From Filimonas zeae (GTDB taxonomy: Bacteria > Bacteroidota > Bacteroidia > Chitinophagales > Chitinophagaceae): a stretch of DNA of 64,000 bases. The stretch spans positions 930,769 to 994,768 of the forward strand of contig NZ_BMIB01000001.1 of NCBI RefSeq assembly GCF_014641615.1, in the 5' to 3' direction. Positions 1-8,558 of this stretch are shown here, one piece after another. The notes under the pieces are model-generated. The model saw only the letters and a list, made by a program, of their open reading frames with translations. It had not been told where the DNA came from and ran no database searches. A program made the position numbers and the translations under genes. Within the stretch, counting starts at the first letter, position 1. The number at the start of each line of letters is the position of its first letter.

Positions 1-1158
1 ATAGCAGTAAGGTATGCTGGTAAACATACACTTAAATACTGGATGGTGAGTTCCGCGGTAGTGCTTCAAAAGGTTATCATTGATTGGGGAGGAATGAAGC
101 CCTCTTACCTGGGCCCTCCGGAAACATTGTCTCCTGCAAATGCATCGGAAACGATGAAAGGTCTAAAGGATTATTATCAGAACTATTTCCCGATAGGAGT
201 GGCTATTGAGCCGGGAGATCTGAGGCACAAGGAAAAAGCAGACCTGATATGCCGTGAGTTTAACAGCCTTACACCTGAAAATGCAATGAAGATGTCCACT
301 ATTCATCCTTTACAACATACCTATCGTTGGGAGCAGGCAGATGCAATAGTTTCTTTTGCCCGCCAGCATCAGCTGAAGGTGAGAGGACATACACTCTGCT
401 GGCATTTGCAGACGCCTGACTGGATGTTTGAAGACAAACAGGGAAATAAGGTTGGCAGGGATACGTTATTGCAACGTCTTCATGATCATATTAAAGCTGT
501 TGTAGGCAGGTATAAGGGGCAGGTTTACGCCTGGGATGTGGTGAATGAGGCAGTTGCTGATGGGAAGGAGTTTCTGCGTCCTTCAAAGTGGCTGGAAATT
601 ATTGGCGAAGACTATATAGCAAAAGCATTTCAATGGGCTCATGAGGCAGACCCGGATGCTGTATTGTTTTATAATGATTATAATGAGATTAGCCCTGTAA
701 AGGCGGAGAAGATTTTACAGTTACTTACAAAACTAAAATCGCAGAACGTGCCTGTTCACGGAGTGGGACTTCAGTCACATTGGGCTATAAATGAACCGGG
801 TAGGGAACAATTAGACTCAACGCTGGCGCGTTTTGCCAGGTTGGGACTTGCAATGCAGATAACAGAGTTGGATATTTCCGCGTATTCAAAAGAGCATCAG
901 GCCCGCGAACGAACAAAAAATGATTCTATTGCATTGTTTACGCCTGAAAAGCAATTAAAGCAGTCTTTACAGTACAAGATGTGTTTTGAAATGTTTCGCA
1001 AGTACAGACAATACATTACCGGTGTAACCTTCTGGAATCTTTCTGACCAACATAGCTGGCTCGATGATTTTCCTGTAAAAGGCAGGAAAGATTTCCCTTT
1101 ACTATTTGATACAACGTTGAAGAGAAAAGAAGCATATTATGGCGTGGTAAACTGGTAA
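1..1158 (+). CDS. GH115 C-terminal domain fused to GH10 endo-beta-1,4-xylanase (5' end outside window)
   Basis: The reading frame is open from base 1, so the gene starts upstream of the window. The first ~45 codons (…GKHTLKYW…, …VVLQKVIIDWGG…, PSYLGPPE) look like the end of the beta-sandwich C-terminal domain of GH115 alpha-glucuronidases. A complete GH10 barrel follows without a new signal peptide. GH10 signatures visible are the GHTLCWH strand, the acid/base Glu in WDVVNEA (codon 547-549) and the nucleophile Glu in TELDIS (codon 865-867). GH115 removes (methyl)glucuronic acid from xylan and GH10 cuts the xylan backbone, so the fusion would couple debranching and cleavage in one secreted or periplasmic protein. 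A GH43 enzyme follows 42 bp downstream. An internal ATG at 43 exists, but starting there would leave a fragment of the GH115 domain and no export signal. The GH115 assignment rests on recalled family motifs. Confidence 0.8.
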   Translation: MAVRYAGKHTLKYWMVSSAVVLQKVIIDWGGMKPSYLGPPETLSPANASETMKGLKDYYQNYFPIGVAIEPGDLRHKEKADLICREFNSLTPENAMKMSTIHPLQHTYRWEQADAIVSFARQHQLKVRGHTLCWHLQTPDWMFEDKQGNKVGRDTLLQRLHDHIKAVVGRYKGQVYAWDVVNEAVADGKEFLRPSKWLEIIGEDYIAKAFQWAHEADPDAVLFYNDYNEISPVKAEKILQLLTKLKSQNVPVHGVGLQSHWAINEPGREQLDSTLARFARLGLAMQITELDISAYSKEHQARERTKNDSIALFTPEKQLKQSLQYKMCFEMFRKYRQYITGVTFWNLSDQHSWLDDFPVKGRKDFPLLFDTTLKRKEAYYGVVNW

Positions 1159-1200
1159 GAGTAAAATCTAAAGTCAATAAATAGTATTTAGCATATAGTT

Positions 1201-2865
1201 ATGACAAAGTGGTTGCTTTTACCCCTGGTAATCGGTTTCGGTATGCAAGCTGCCGGTCAGTCTGTACCGAAATACAATAATCCTATTCTTGCAGGCTTCT
1301 ATCCAGACCCCAGTATTTGCAGGGTAGACTCCAATTATTATCTGGTAAACTCCAGTTTTGCTTATTATCCCGGGTTGCCTGTATTTCAAAGTACTGATTT
1401 GGTTAGCTGGAAATTATTGGGTCATGCAATGGATAGACCCGGGCAGTTGAACACAATTGGCGTTCATGTGTCTGAAGGTCTGTTTGCTCCTACGATTCGG
1501 TATCATAAGGGTGTCTACTATATCGTGTGTACCCTTATAGGTAAGAAGGGCAATTTTGTGATTACTGCAAAAAATGCGGCCGGCCCGTGGAGCGATCCTG
1601 TCTGGTTGCCTGGCATCAATGGCATTGATCCCTCACTTTTCTTCGACAATAATGACAGTGCATATATTGTTTACAATAGTGTGGCACCTGATAACAACCC
1701 ATTATGGAATGGTCATCGCAGTATCCGTATGCGTGGATTTAATTACCACTCATTACAATTGTCAGGTAAAGAGGAGCTAATTGTGAATGGAGGTGCCGAC
1801 ATCAGGCAAAAGCCGGTTTGGGTAGAAGGGCCTCATCTATATCATATCAATGAATGGTATTATTTAATGTGTGCGGAAGGAGGTACAGGAGATAGGCACT
1901 CTGAAGTGGTATTTAGAAGTAAGGCAGTGGATGGTCCATATCTGCCTTACGAACTCAATCCAATTCTTACTCAGCGGCAACTGGATGCTAACAGACAGGC
2001 GCCTATCACTTCGTCAGGACATGCAGATCTGGTAGAAACATTGGATGGTAAATGGTATGCAGTGTTTCTGGCATGCCGGCCATATGAAAAGGGTTACTAC
2101 AATACCGGAAGGGAAACATTTTTGGCCCCCGTTACCTGGACCAGCGATGGGTGGCCGGTAATTACAAAAGAAAAGGAAGCCATTCAGTACAGTTACCCAA
2201 CACCTTCAGGCAGGGCAGTAAAGGGCAATGGCGCAGTACCTTTTACTGGTAGTTTTACCTACAGAAATAATTTTTCCGATACCGGATTAGATAAAAGGTT
2301 TGTTTTTCTAAGAACGGTAACTGAGCCCTGGTATAATACGACAGCAAGAAAAGGCTTTTTTCGCCTGCAACTGCGTAAAGAGAATATTAGCGGTACCGGC
2401 AACCCCTCTTTTTTAGGATTCAGACAACAGCATCATAGCTTTTCAGCAACAACCTGTATTGAGTTTGAGCCAAAGGATAGCAGTGATAAGGCAGGATTGG
2501 TCATTTTTCAGAATGAACAACATTATTATTTTTTGTCTAAATCGTTATTGAATGGGCTGCCAGTTGTACAGGTGTTTTCGTCTGCCGGTATTGGTGATCG
2601 TATGCAGTTGTTAAGTACGCAATACCTACCTTTTAGAAAAAAAGAAATTTATCTGCACATCATTCAGCGTGGTGGTCAATATGTTTTTGCATACTCCTTC
2701 GACAATAAGCGGTGGCATAATATACACGAGGCAGATGCCCGTTTATTGAGTACCGCCGATGCGGGTGGATTTGTAGGATGCGTATTAGGCCTATATGGTA
2801 TCACCGCTGAAACAAATAGAATACTGGATGCAGATTTTGATTGGTTTGAATATACGGGTAGATAG
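1201..2865 (+). CDS. GH43 family beta-xylosidase / alpha-L-arabinofuranosidase, exported
   Basis: The protein has 554 aa and a clear Sec signal peptide (MTKWLLLPLVIGFGMQAAGQ). The five-bladed GH43 propeller occupies about residues 25-320. The three catalytic acids are visible: Asp in YPDPSICR (base), Asp in GIDPSLFF (pKa modulator) and Glu in VEGPHLY (acid). The C-terminal ~200 residues resemble the concanavalin-like beta-sandwich of GH43 xylosidases (subfamily 12-like). It probably removes xylose or arabinose from xylo-oligosaccharides released by the GH115-GH10 protein just upstream, with which it is probably co-transcribed. Xylosidase versus arabinofuranosidase activity cannot be decided from sequence reading. 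Confidence 0.88.
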   Translation: MTKWLLLPLVIGFGMQAAGQSVPKYNNPILAGFYPDPSICRVDSNYYLVNSSFAYYPGLPVFQSTDLVSWKLLGHAMDRPGQLNTIGVHVSEGLFAPTIRYHKGVYYIVCTLIGKKGNFVITAKNAAGPWSDPVWLPGINGIDPSLFFDNNDSAYIVYNSVAPDNNPLWNGHRSIRMRGFNYHSLQLSGKEELIVNGGADIRQKPVWVEGPHLYHINEWYYLMCAEGGTGDRHSEVVFRSKAVDGPYLPYELNPILTQRQLDANRQAPITSSGHADLVETLDGKWYAVFLACRPYEKGYYNTGRETFLAPVTWTSDGWPVITKEKEAIQYSYPTPSGRAVKGNGAVPFTGSFTYRNNFSDTGLDKRFVFLRTVTEPWYNTTARKGFFRLQLRKENISGTGNPSFLGFRQQHHSFSATTCIEFEPKDSSDKAGLVIFQNEQHYYFLSKSLLNGLPVVQVFSSAGIGDRMQLLSTQYLPFRKKEIYLHIIQRGGQYVFAYSFDNKRWHNIHEADARLLSTADAGGFVGCVLGLYGITAETNRILDADFDWFEYTGR

Positions 2866-3077
2866 CAAATGAAGTTGGAGGATTAAATAGTTGAAGGGAA
2901 TGGAGGCAGTCTTAAATTGTTTAAAAAAATTGTTTGATATGAGGTCTTCTGTTTTCATAATACGGACGTATAATTTCAAAAGAAAATCAAGGTAATCCCC
3001 AATTTTCAGATTTACTCAGTTTATGAGATAGTATCTTATGCGATGCTTGATTCTTTTTGATCTTTTTTGAATTTTCC

Positions 3078-4368
3078 CTATGCAGTAGAATTCATTTTAA
3101 CCACTTCTTGATTGAATGCCGCTAAATACGCATCTGTAGTTTTTGTGTCTGTATGCCACATTGCATCTCTGATATATTCTTTGTCCACATTGGTATATTT
3201 CAGATCGGATGCGAATTGAATTCGGCTATGTTTAGCGGAAACAGGAGAGATGCATAATCTTTCTGAAATTTTGTTAGTCCATTCACGTATGAAGTCGTAG
3301 TCCGTTTTACTTTTAATGTTTGCTCCAGTTCATTCATACCCGGTTGAAGGATTGGAAACAGGTAGCTGTCAAGTGACTTGTTGGTATTTCCCCATTTTTC
3401 GATAATTCTTTGTATATCATCATTTACAAAAACAGTGATTGTAACCGTAGTGTCTGCTGTTAGTTCGCTTTTTGCCCTGATGAATGATATATACTGACCG
3501 TTAAAATCACTCCATTTTATGTAGCACATATCTTTTGGATTCATGCCATTGCCGAAGTACATAAAAAACCAGTAGTCTTTTGCTTTCTCTTCACTGGGGC
3601 AAGTTGGGGTATACTCATAAAACGCAGCCATATTTTCTGGTTTAATAGCAGTTTTCTGTTTTTTTACGCTTGGTATCTTATATCGTCTTTTGTCAAATGG
3701 ATAGTTTTCGGGGGATTTTATCAGTAATCCATCTTCTATCGCATCATTAAAAGCACCGCGTAAGTGTCTGAATATTGAACCTACCCATGCGCGGCTACAC
3801 CCATTTTTGTCTACCATCCAGTTTTCAAATGACTTTAAAAATCTAACATCGATTTCTTTAAAGCTTAGATTTCCTGCTTTTTTATAAATAGAGGGAAAGC
3901 TGTCATGGTATTTTAAGGCTGTTCCGATGCGTTTATCCTCGATCAGTTGTTTCACGATCTTTAAATAGGTATACCCGATTTTGCCTTTTTCCTGTAAGTT
4001 CTGCTTTCGCAGAATCATGATTTTTTTTCGTAGGGCTTAAAATCAAACTCAAACGGGTTTTGTTGAGTAGTAATTGCCTCCACTTTTTTTTGCTTTGTTT
4101 GTAGAAATAAGGGGTTATTAAAGATGTAGTTAAGCCTGAATTTTTCGTGGCAAAACGGGTCAAACTGCTTTAACACCTCTTGTGCTTTCTCCTCAATTTC
4201 CTTAATTCCATTCCGTATCTTCTTTAGCCGTCCATTAATATTAGGTGCTTTCAGTTTTAAATAATCCTGCGGAGTCATGCTAAGATTGTAGTGTACGGTA
4301 CTGGATTCCGTTGGTTGGTAAGGAGTCAGCCGGATGGGACACTCTCCATCTTTTTTTTGGGTATGCAC
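3078..4368 (-). pseudogene. Tyrosine-type site-specific integrase, broken by two frameshifts
   Basis: Three pieces in different frames make one Bacteroidota-type integrase. The N-terminal arm-binding part is 4368-4015 (117 codons, ending YEKKS-stop). The SAM-like core-binding and early catalytic part follows from about 4018 to 3330. The catalytic tail 3330-3078 is in another frame and contains TNKISERL, AMWHTDTKTT and the likely tyrosine in DAYLAAF. The first break is in a run of eight A (minus strand, about 4021-4028) and the second in a run of four A near 3326. Adding one A to each run restores a single frame. Relaxed mutation of a dead gene or homopolymer sequencing error would both give this. 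The surrounding DNA is AT-rich and tRNA-Leu lies 160 bp away, as expected for the remnant of an integrated element. Confidence 0.85.
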
Positions 4369-4525
4369 CCTGTTTGAAAGGAAAATGGTTTCAAACTTCT
4401 TTCAAACAAACCGGTAGTTAAACGCTCTTTAGGTTAGCAAGACGAAATTAAGCCTATTTAGATAAATCATTGATTTCTAAGTTGCTAAGTTAAATTGAGT
4501 AAGGATAGGTTAAACGGCATTCGCC

Positions 4526-4612
4526 GCCTTGGTGGTGGAACTGGTAGACACGCAGGACTTAAAATTCTGATCGCAAGAATGCGAGTAACGGTTCAACACC
4601 GTTCCGGGGGCA
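4526..4612 (+). tRNA. tRNA-Leu (anticodon UAA)
   Basis: This is a class II tRNA with D-arm GTGGAAC…GGTAGACAC, anticodon stem CAGGA/TTCTG around the loop CTTAAAA (anticodon TAA), a long variable arm TCGCA/TGCGA and T-arm AACGG-TTCAACA-CCGTT. CCA is not encoded. The acceptor stem is irregular: GCCTTGG must pair with CCGGGGG, which gives two U-G wobbles and a G-G clash at the end, or one bulged G if the next C pairs with G1. The tRNA may be functional, or its 3' end may have been rewritten by the integration event suggested by the neighbouring integrase remnant. Confidence 0.85.
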
Positions 4613-5181
4613 CACATTGTTAACGGTTTTTAAAGTCGCTTCATTGGGGTTCTTGTCGTTTTAAAGGCTCTACACCAACATTATACAAACAAAATAGCTT
4701 TTAAATGTTTGATAGAGTTCTTAAACTATGCCTCCTACACTTTCCTTTTCAACTTGTATTTTAAAAAGCTTTTTAACTATAGATAATGCTGATTCTTGTC
4801 TTTGCGCTGATTAATAACAATCGTTGATGTTTTGGGCAATGAATATGTTTCGATCTTATGATTCTTCTGATCTGTTAAAATAGATTAAGTGGATATGTAG
4901 TTATCCTAATTAATTTTAATTCGGTTTCAACCTTGGTGAGTTATTTAAGTGCTAACTTTATAATGATAGTTCTTTTCAATTCCGTTTTAGGCAGATTCTA
5001 GTGTTTGAAATCCGTTTGTTTGCTAAATGTTTGCAAATGGGAAATTCAAGATTCTTATTGAAGGCATGTATTTACACTGTGTGAGTTACAATAAGAAATT
5101 TCAAATACTCATGGCAGAAATCAATTCAGAGTTTTCAATCTCAGTATCAGATGTTTATAAAGCGGTAAAGGTGGTGGACAT
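4613..5181. other. AT-rich intergenic stretch, no gene seen
   Basis: About 570 bp between tRNA-Leu and the terminator of tRNA-Val. It is clearly more AT-rich than the flanking genes. No open frame with a credible start, signal peptide or recognisable motif is present. It is probably remnant DNA of the element that carried the broken integrase. Confidence 0.6.
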
Positions 5182-5210
5182 AAAAAAGCCTCCATATTGC
5201 TATGAAGGCT
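5182..5210 (-). terminator. Intrinsic terminator of tRNA-Val
   Basis: On the minus strand a 10-bp stem AGCCTTCATA/TATGGAGGCT closes a GCAA tetraloop and is followed by six T. It lies 7 bp after the tRNA-Val 3' end. Confidence 0.9.
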
Positions 5211-5217
5211 TTCTCTG

Positions 5218-5292
5218 TGGGAGCACACGGGATCGAACCGCGGACCCTCTGCTTGTAAGGCAGATGCTCTAAACCAGCTGAGCTATGCTCCC
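5218..5292 (-). tRNA. tRNA-Val (anticodon UAC)
   Basis: The cloverleaf has acceptor GGGAGCA/TGCTCCC, D-arm TAGCTCAGCTGGTTTAGAGC, an anticodon loop CTTACAA (anticodon TAC) with stem CTGC/GCAG, and T-loop GGTTCGATCC. The discriminator is A and CCA is not encoded. A strong promoter and an intrinsic terminator flank it, so it is a single-gene transcript. Confidence 0.97.
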
Positions 5293-5330
5293 GTTGTGCA
5301 TTTCGTTAATTCTCAATGCGTTTGGGAGTG

Positions 5331-5361
5331 CAAATATAGGAATGCAGATATTAATTGCAAA
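5331..5361 (-). promoter_or_regulatory. Bacteroidota-type promoter of tRNA-Val
   Basis: On the minus strand TTTG (5361-5358) is followed after 19 bp by TATATTTG (5338-5331), a perfect match to the -33/-7 consensus of the Bacteroidota primary sigma factor. The predicted start lies about 30 bp upstream of the tRNA. Confidence 0.8.
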
Positions 5362-5455
5362 TTTTTGGGCAGAATATTTTTTTCTTTTTTTCTCAAACTA
5401 TAACAAAACATAAATAATAAGCTGCTGGTATTACAACGTTTATGGGGTTATCACT

Positions 5456-5463
5456 TAGGTTTG
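5456..5463 (+). promoter_or_regulatory. -7 element placed for a nearly leaderless aroQ transcript
   Basis: TAGGTTTG fits the TAnnTTTG -7 consensus but ends only 4 bp before the aroQ ATG, so transcription would start at or next to the start codon. No good -33 TTG is seen. Confidence 0.4.
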
Positions 5464-5467
5464 TATC

Positions 5468-5911
5468 ATGAAGATTGCGATTATTAACGGACCCAATCTG
5501 AACCTGCTGGGCATCAGGGAACCGGGTATATATGGAAACAGTTCATTTGAAGCTTTTCTGGAAAAGCTGCCGTCTCTTTTCCCCGGGGTGGAGTTTACTT
5601 ACTTCCAGAGCAATATAGAGGGGGAGCTGGTAACGGAATTGCAGCGGGTAGGGTTTGAGTATACGGGTATTGTATTAAACCCCGCCGCCTACACGCATAC
5701 TTCTGTGGCTATTGGCGATGCTATTGCAGCTATTGCCACACCGGTGGTAGAGGTGCATATAAGCAATGTGCATGCCCGTGAAGAATTCCGTAAAATTTCG
5801 CATGTTTCTGCCAAAGCCAAAGGTACTATCTGCGGCCTGGGTATGAAGGGGTATGAACTGGCAATACACTGGCTGGTAGCACAGGCGGGTGGTTTGTACC
5901 AATATGCATAG
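5468..5911 (+). CDS. aroQ: Type II 3-dehydroquinate dehydratase
   Basis: This cytoplasmic dodecameric enzyme of the shikimate pathway converts 3-dehydroquinate to 3-dehydroshikimate. The 147-aa length is typical. The opening strand NGPNLNLLG, the flexible lid with the catalytic Tyr (REPGIYG), NPAAYTHTS and the His motif VEVHISNVHAREEFR are all present. The exported MORN-type gene starts 7 bp after its stop and may be co-transcribed with no obvious functional link. Confidence 0.96.
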   Translation: MKIAIINGPNLNLLGIREPGIYGNSSFEAFLEKLPSLFPGVEFTYFQSNIEGELVTELQRVGFEYTGIVLNPAAYTHTSVAIGDAIAAIATPVVEVHISNVHAREEFRKISHVSAKAKGTICGLGMKGYELAIHWLVAQAGGLYQYA

Positions 5912-5918
5912 CAATACA

Positions 5919-6626
5919 ATGAAAAACCTGAAAAATAACGACTGTATGAAGTGGGCTTTACTGATAATAATGCTGTTACCTGTGGCGGCAATGGCGCAAT
6001 GTAAAACGTTTCGCATAGGGGCTAATGGCGATACGCTTAACTGCATAGATCAGCAGGATCGGAAGCAGGGAAAATGGGTAATACATGTGGAAGCTTTACG
6101 TGGTGAATCGGGTTTTGAGGAGGAAGGGATTTTTAAAGATGGGCAGAAAGAAGGGCTGTGGCGGGCTTATAACCTGAATGGCGATTTGCTGGCGTTGGAA
6201 AATTACCGCTGGGGCTATAAACATGGCACCTGCCAGTATTACAATATTTCGGGGATGTACCGGGAAGAGAACTGGAAAGCCACCAATCCGGAAAACCCAT
6301 ATGATACCATTGAGGTGCCCGATCTGCACGATCCTTATAAGGTAGATCTGAAGGTGGTGAAGGCCGAAGGTTCTACGGTAAAACATGGCAGATGGCAGTA
6401 CTACGAACCTGCTACCGGAAGAATTATGAAAACAGAAAATTACATGCTGGGTAAGCTGGAAGATCCTGCCAAAAAGTATTTAACGGCAAATTCAGCTTCT
6501 GACTCTGCTATGCAGGTACGTAAGAAGTTATCAGACGAGGCGAAGCCGCAGGAAGTAAAGGACTACGACAAAAAGAACTCAAAGAAGAAAAACTATAAAG
6601 TGCGGGATGGCAAGGTGGGTTATTAA
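5919..6626 (+). CDS. Exported MORN-repeat-like protein
   Basis: The protein is about 235 aa with an N-terminal signal segment ending …VAAMAQC. The Ala-Gln-Cys could be read as Sec SPI cleavage after AMA. Several MORN/YwqK-like units follow: DRKQGKWV, DGQKEGLWRAYNLNGDL, YKHGTCQYYN, VKHGRWQYYEPATG. The C-terminus is Lys-rich. The start at 5919 gives a basic n-region; an alternative is 5946 (MKWALL…). Function is unknown. Such beta-hairpin repeats are often scaffolds in surface or periplasmic proteins. Confidence 0.65.
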   Translation: MKNLKNNDCMKWALLIIMLLPVAAMAQCKTFRIGANGDTLNCIDQQDRKQGKWVIHVEALRGESGFEEEGIFKDGQKEGLWRAYNLNGDLLALENYRWGYKHGTCQYYNISGMYREENWKATNPENPYDTIEVPDLHDPYKVDLKVVKAEGSTVKHGRWQYYEPATGRIMKTENYMLGKLEDPAKKYLTANSASDSAMQVRKKLSDEAKPQEVKDYDKKNSKKKNYKVRDGKVGY

Positions 6627-6645
6627 ACCTGCTGCTATGCAGTAC

Positions 6646-6679
6646 AAAAAAGCCCGGTGCAATGCAGCCGGGCTTTTTT
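6646..6679. terminator. Bidirectional intrinsic terminator
   Basis: A-run, GCCCGG, 10-nt loop, CCGGGC, T-run. It can end both the aroQ transcript (plus) and the hmu operon (minus), which converge here. Confidence 0.9.
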
Positions 6680-6715
6680 GTGGAAGAAAGTAGAGGATCT
6701 GGTTATAACTACCGG

Positions 6716-7507
6716 TTAATGATGACCGGGAACAAGAATGGGATAAGGGTAATCGACACTCTGTATCAGTTGCAAGGGAATGCCATATGCCTGTTGCAGG
6801 GTGGCAGGTTGAAGCACCTCCGCAGCAGTACCTGCTGCCAGCAGGCTGCCTTTTTGCAGCAGCACTATTTCATCGGCGTATCTGGCGGCCAGATTAAGAT
6901 CGTGAAGTACTATCAGTACGGTGTAGCGTTGCTGTGCCAGTTTACGGGCTTTGCCCAGCAGCAGCTGCTGATGTTGTATGTCCATGCTGGAAGTAGGCTC
7001 GTCCAGCAACAACATTTTACCGGGTGCAGCTTCGGGGCGTTTGCTCCATAGCTGCGCCAGTACACGGGCTGCCTGTACACGTTGCTGCTCGCCACCCGAC
7101 AGGGTTTGAAACGGCCGGCTGCTCAGGTGGGTAACATGCATTTCTTCCATGGCGGCTTTCACGGCAGCTATATCATCAGCAGTGGGTTGGTTGGTAAAAT
7201 GCGGATAGCGCCCCATCAGCACCACTTCTTCGCAGGTAAAAGGCAGCGTAATAGCATATTGCTGGGTAAGCACAGCTCTTTGTGTTGCCAGCTGCGCCGG
7301 GGGAATCTGATGCAGCGGGCGGTTGTGCCAGCTTACAGTGCCGCCGGAAGGTTTTAACTCGCCGGATAGCAGCCGCAGCAGGGTTGATTTACCGGCGCCG
7401 TTAGGCCCCAGTATAACGGTAACCTTACCGGGTGCCAGGGAAAAGGAAATGTTGTTGAGTATGTTTCTTTTTCCTGCTGTATAAACTAATTGATTTACCT
7501 GCATCAT
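6716..7507 (-). CDS. hmuV: Haem ABC transporter ATP-binding protein
   Basis: The 263-aa ATPase of a haem importer. Walker A GPNGAGKST, Q-loop QRAVLTQQ, signature LSGGEQQR, Walker B MLLLDEPTSS and switch His (VLHDL) are present. The FecE/HmuV-like length and position, last in hmuR-Y-T-U-V, support haem rather than another Fe chelate. Its start codon overlaps the hmuU stop by 4 bp (ATGA), so translation is probably coupled. Confidence 0.93.
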   Translation of the reverse strand: MMQVNQLVYTAGKRNILNNISFSLAPGKVTVILGPNGAGKSTLLRLLSGELKPSGGTVSWHNRPLHQIPPAQLATQRAVLTQQYAITLPFTCEEVVLMGRYPHFTNQPTADDIAAVKAAMEEMHVTHLSSRPFQTLSGGEQQRVQAARVLAQLWSKRPEAAPGKMLLLDEPTSSMDIQHQQLLLGKARKLAQQRYTVLIVLHDLNLAARYADEIVLLQKGSLLAAGTAAEVLQPATLQQAYGIPLQLIQSVDYPYPILVPGHH

Positions 7508-8556
7508 GATGCCCAGCTTTTAATGGCTTTTTTCTGTTTTAGTAATAGTGCAATAAACAACGGTGTACCCAGCAGTGCTGTTACAATGCCTATGGGTAAT
7601 TCTGCGGGGGCTATAATGGTTCGGCTAAAGGTATCTGCCAGCGTAAGCAGTGAGGCGCCCAGTAATGCACTATTGGGCAGTAGTGAACGGTGATCGCTGC
7701 CGGAAATACCCCTTAGAATATGCGGCACTATAAGGCCCACAAACCCGATGATGCCTGCAGCCGCAACAGATGCACCTACAGAAAGGGTGGCCAGTACAAT
7801 GATGGTGGTTTTTAAACGCTTTACGTTTATGCCCAGATGCATGGCTTCTGCTTCGCCCAGCGAGAACGCGTTTAACGATTTGGATAGCTGTGGCAACAGG
7901 CATATGGGAACCAGTATAAAGGGTAGCAGTGATAACACCATGCCCCAGCTGGCACCACCAAGGCTGCCCAGTAGCCAGAAAGTAATATTGCGCAGCTCTT
8001 CGTTATTAGCGGTAGAAGTAATAAGGCCAATAATAGATTCGCATAGGGCGTTGATGCCCAGCCCGGCCAGCAGCATGGTAGTGGTCATGGTTTTATTACC
8101 GGCTTTGGATATGCGGAAAACTACTACAGAAGCCAGACAGGCACCGGTAAAGGTGGCTGCGTTAAGCAGATAATACTTTGCCAGATGATTGCCCGCCAGT
8201 GCAGGAATGCCGGATATGGCCACAATAGTTACTACTGCAAACAGGGAGGCGCCGGAAGATACACCTATCAACCGCGCATCGGCCAGCGGATTGCGGAACA
8301 GGCCTTGCAGTGATGCGCCAGCTGCTGCCAGACCGGCCCCGATAAGCACACCCAGACAAACACGTGGTAAGCGGATTTGTATAAGTACACCTGCCATGCC
8401 TTCGTTATAATCTACAGGCAGGTGAATGCCTATGCTGTTGCAGATAATGGAAACTACCTGCATAGGGGGTATGTGCATAGCGCCCATTCCAGATGCAAAC
8501 AGTACACTGGCTATCAGCAGCAGAATGAGCGTGGTGGTAGTAAGAGAACGACGCAT
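7504..8556 (-). CDS. hmuU: Haem ABC transporter permease, FecCD family
   Basis: A 350-aa polytopic inner-membrane protein of the BtuC/FecCD fold, with about ten hydrophobic segments and family motifs IRLPRVCLGVLIGAGLA, LFRNPLADARLIGVSSGA and GFVGLIVPHILR. It forms the channel for haem delivered by HmuT and energised by HmuV. It starts 2 bp after the hmuT stop. Confidence 0.94.
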   Translation of the reverse strand: MRRSLTTTTLILLLIASVLFASGMGAMHIPPMQVVSIICNSIGIHLPVDYNEGMAGVLIQIRLPRVCLGVLIGAGLAAAGASLQGLFRNPLADARLIGVSSGASLFAVVTIVAISGIPALAGNHLAKYYLLNAATFTGACLASVVVFRISKAGNKTMTTTMLLAGLGINALCESIIGLITSTANNEELRNITFWLLGSLGGASWGMVLSLLPFILVPICLLPQLSKSLNAFSLGEAEAMHLGINVKRLKTTIIVLATLSVGASVAAAGIIGFVGLIVPHILRGISGSDHRSLLPNSALLGASLLTLADTFSRTIIAPAELPIGIVTALLGTPLFIALLLKQKKAIKSWAS

Positions 8557-8558
8557 GT

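Noticed and set aside
5027..5272. 81-aa open frame upstream of aroQ
   Set aside because: Its end runs through the tRNA-Val gene and its terminator, and it has no coding character.
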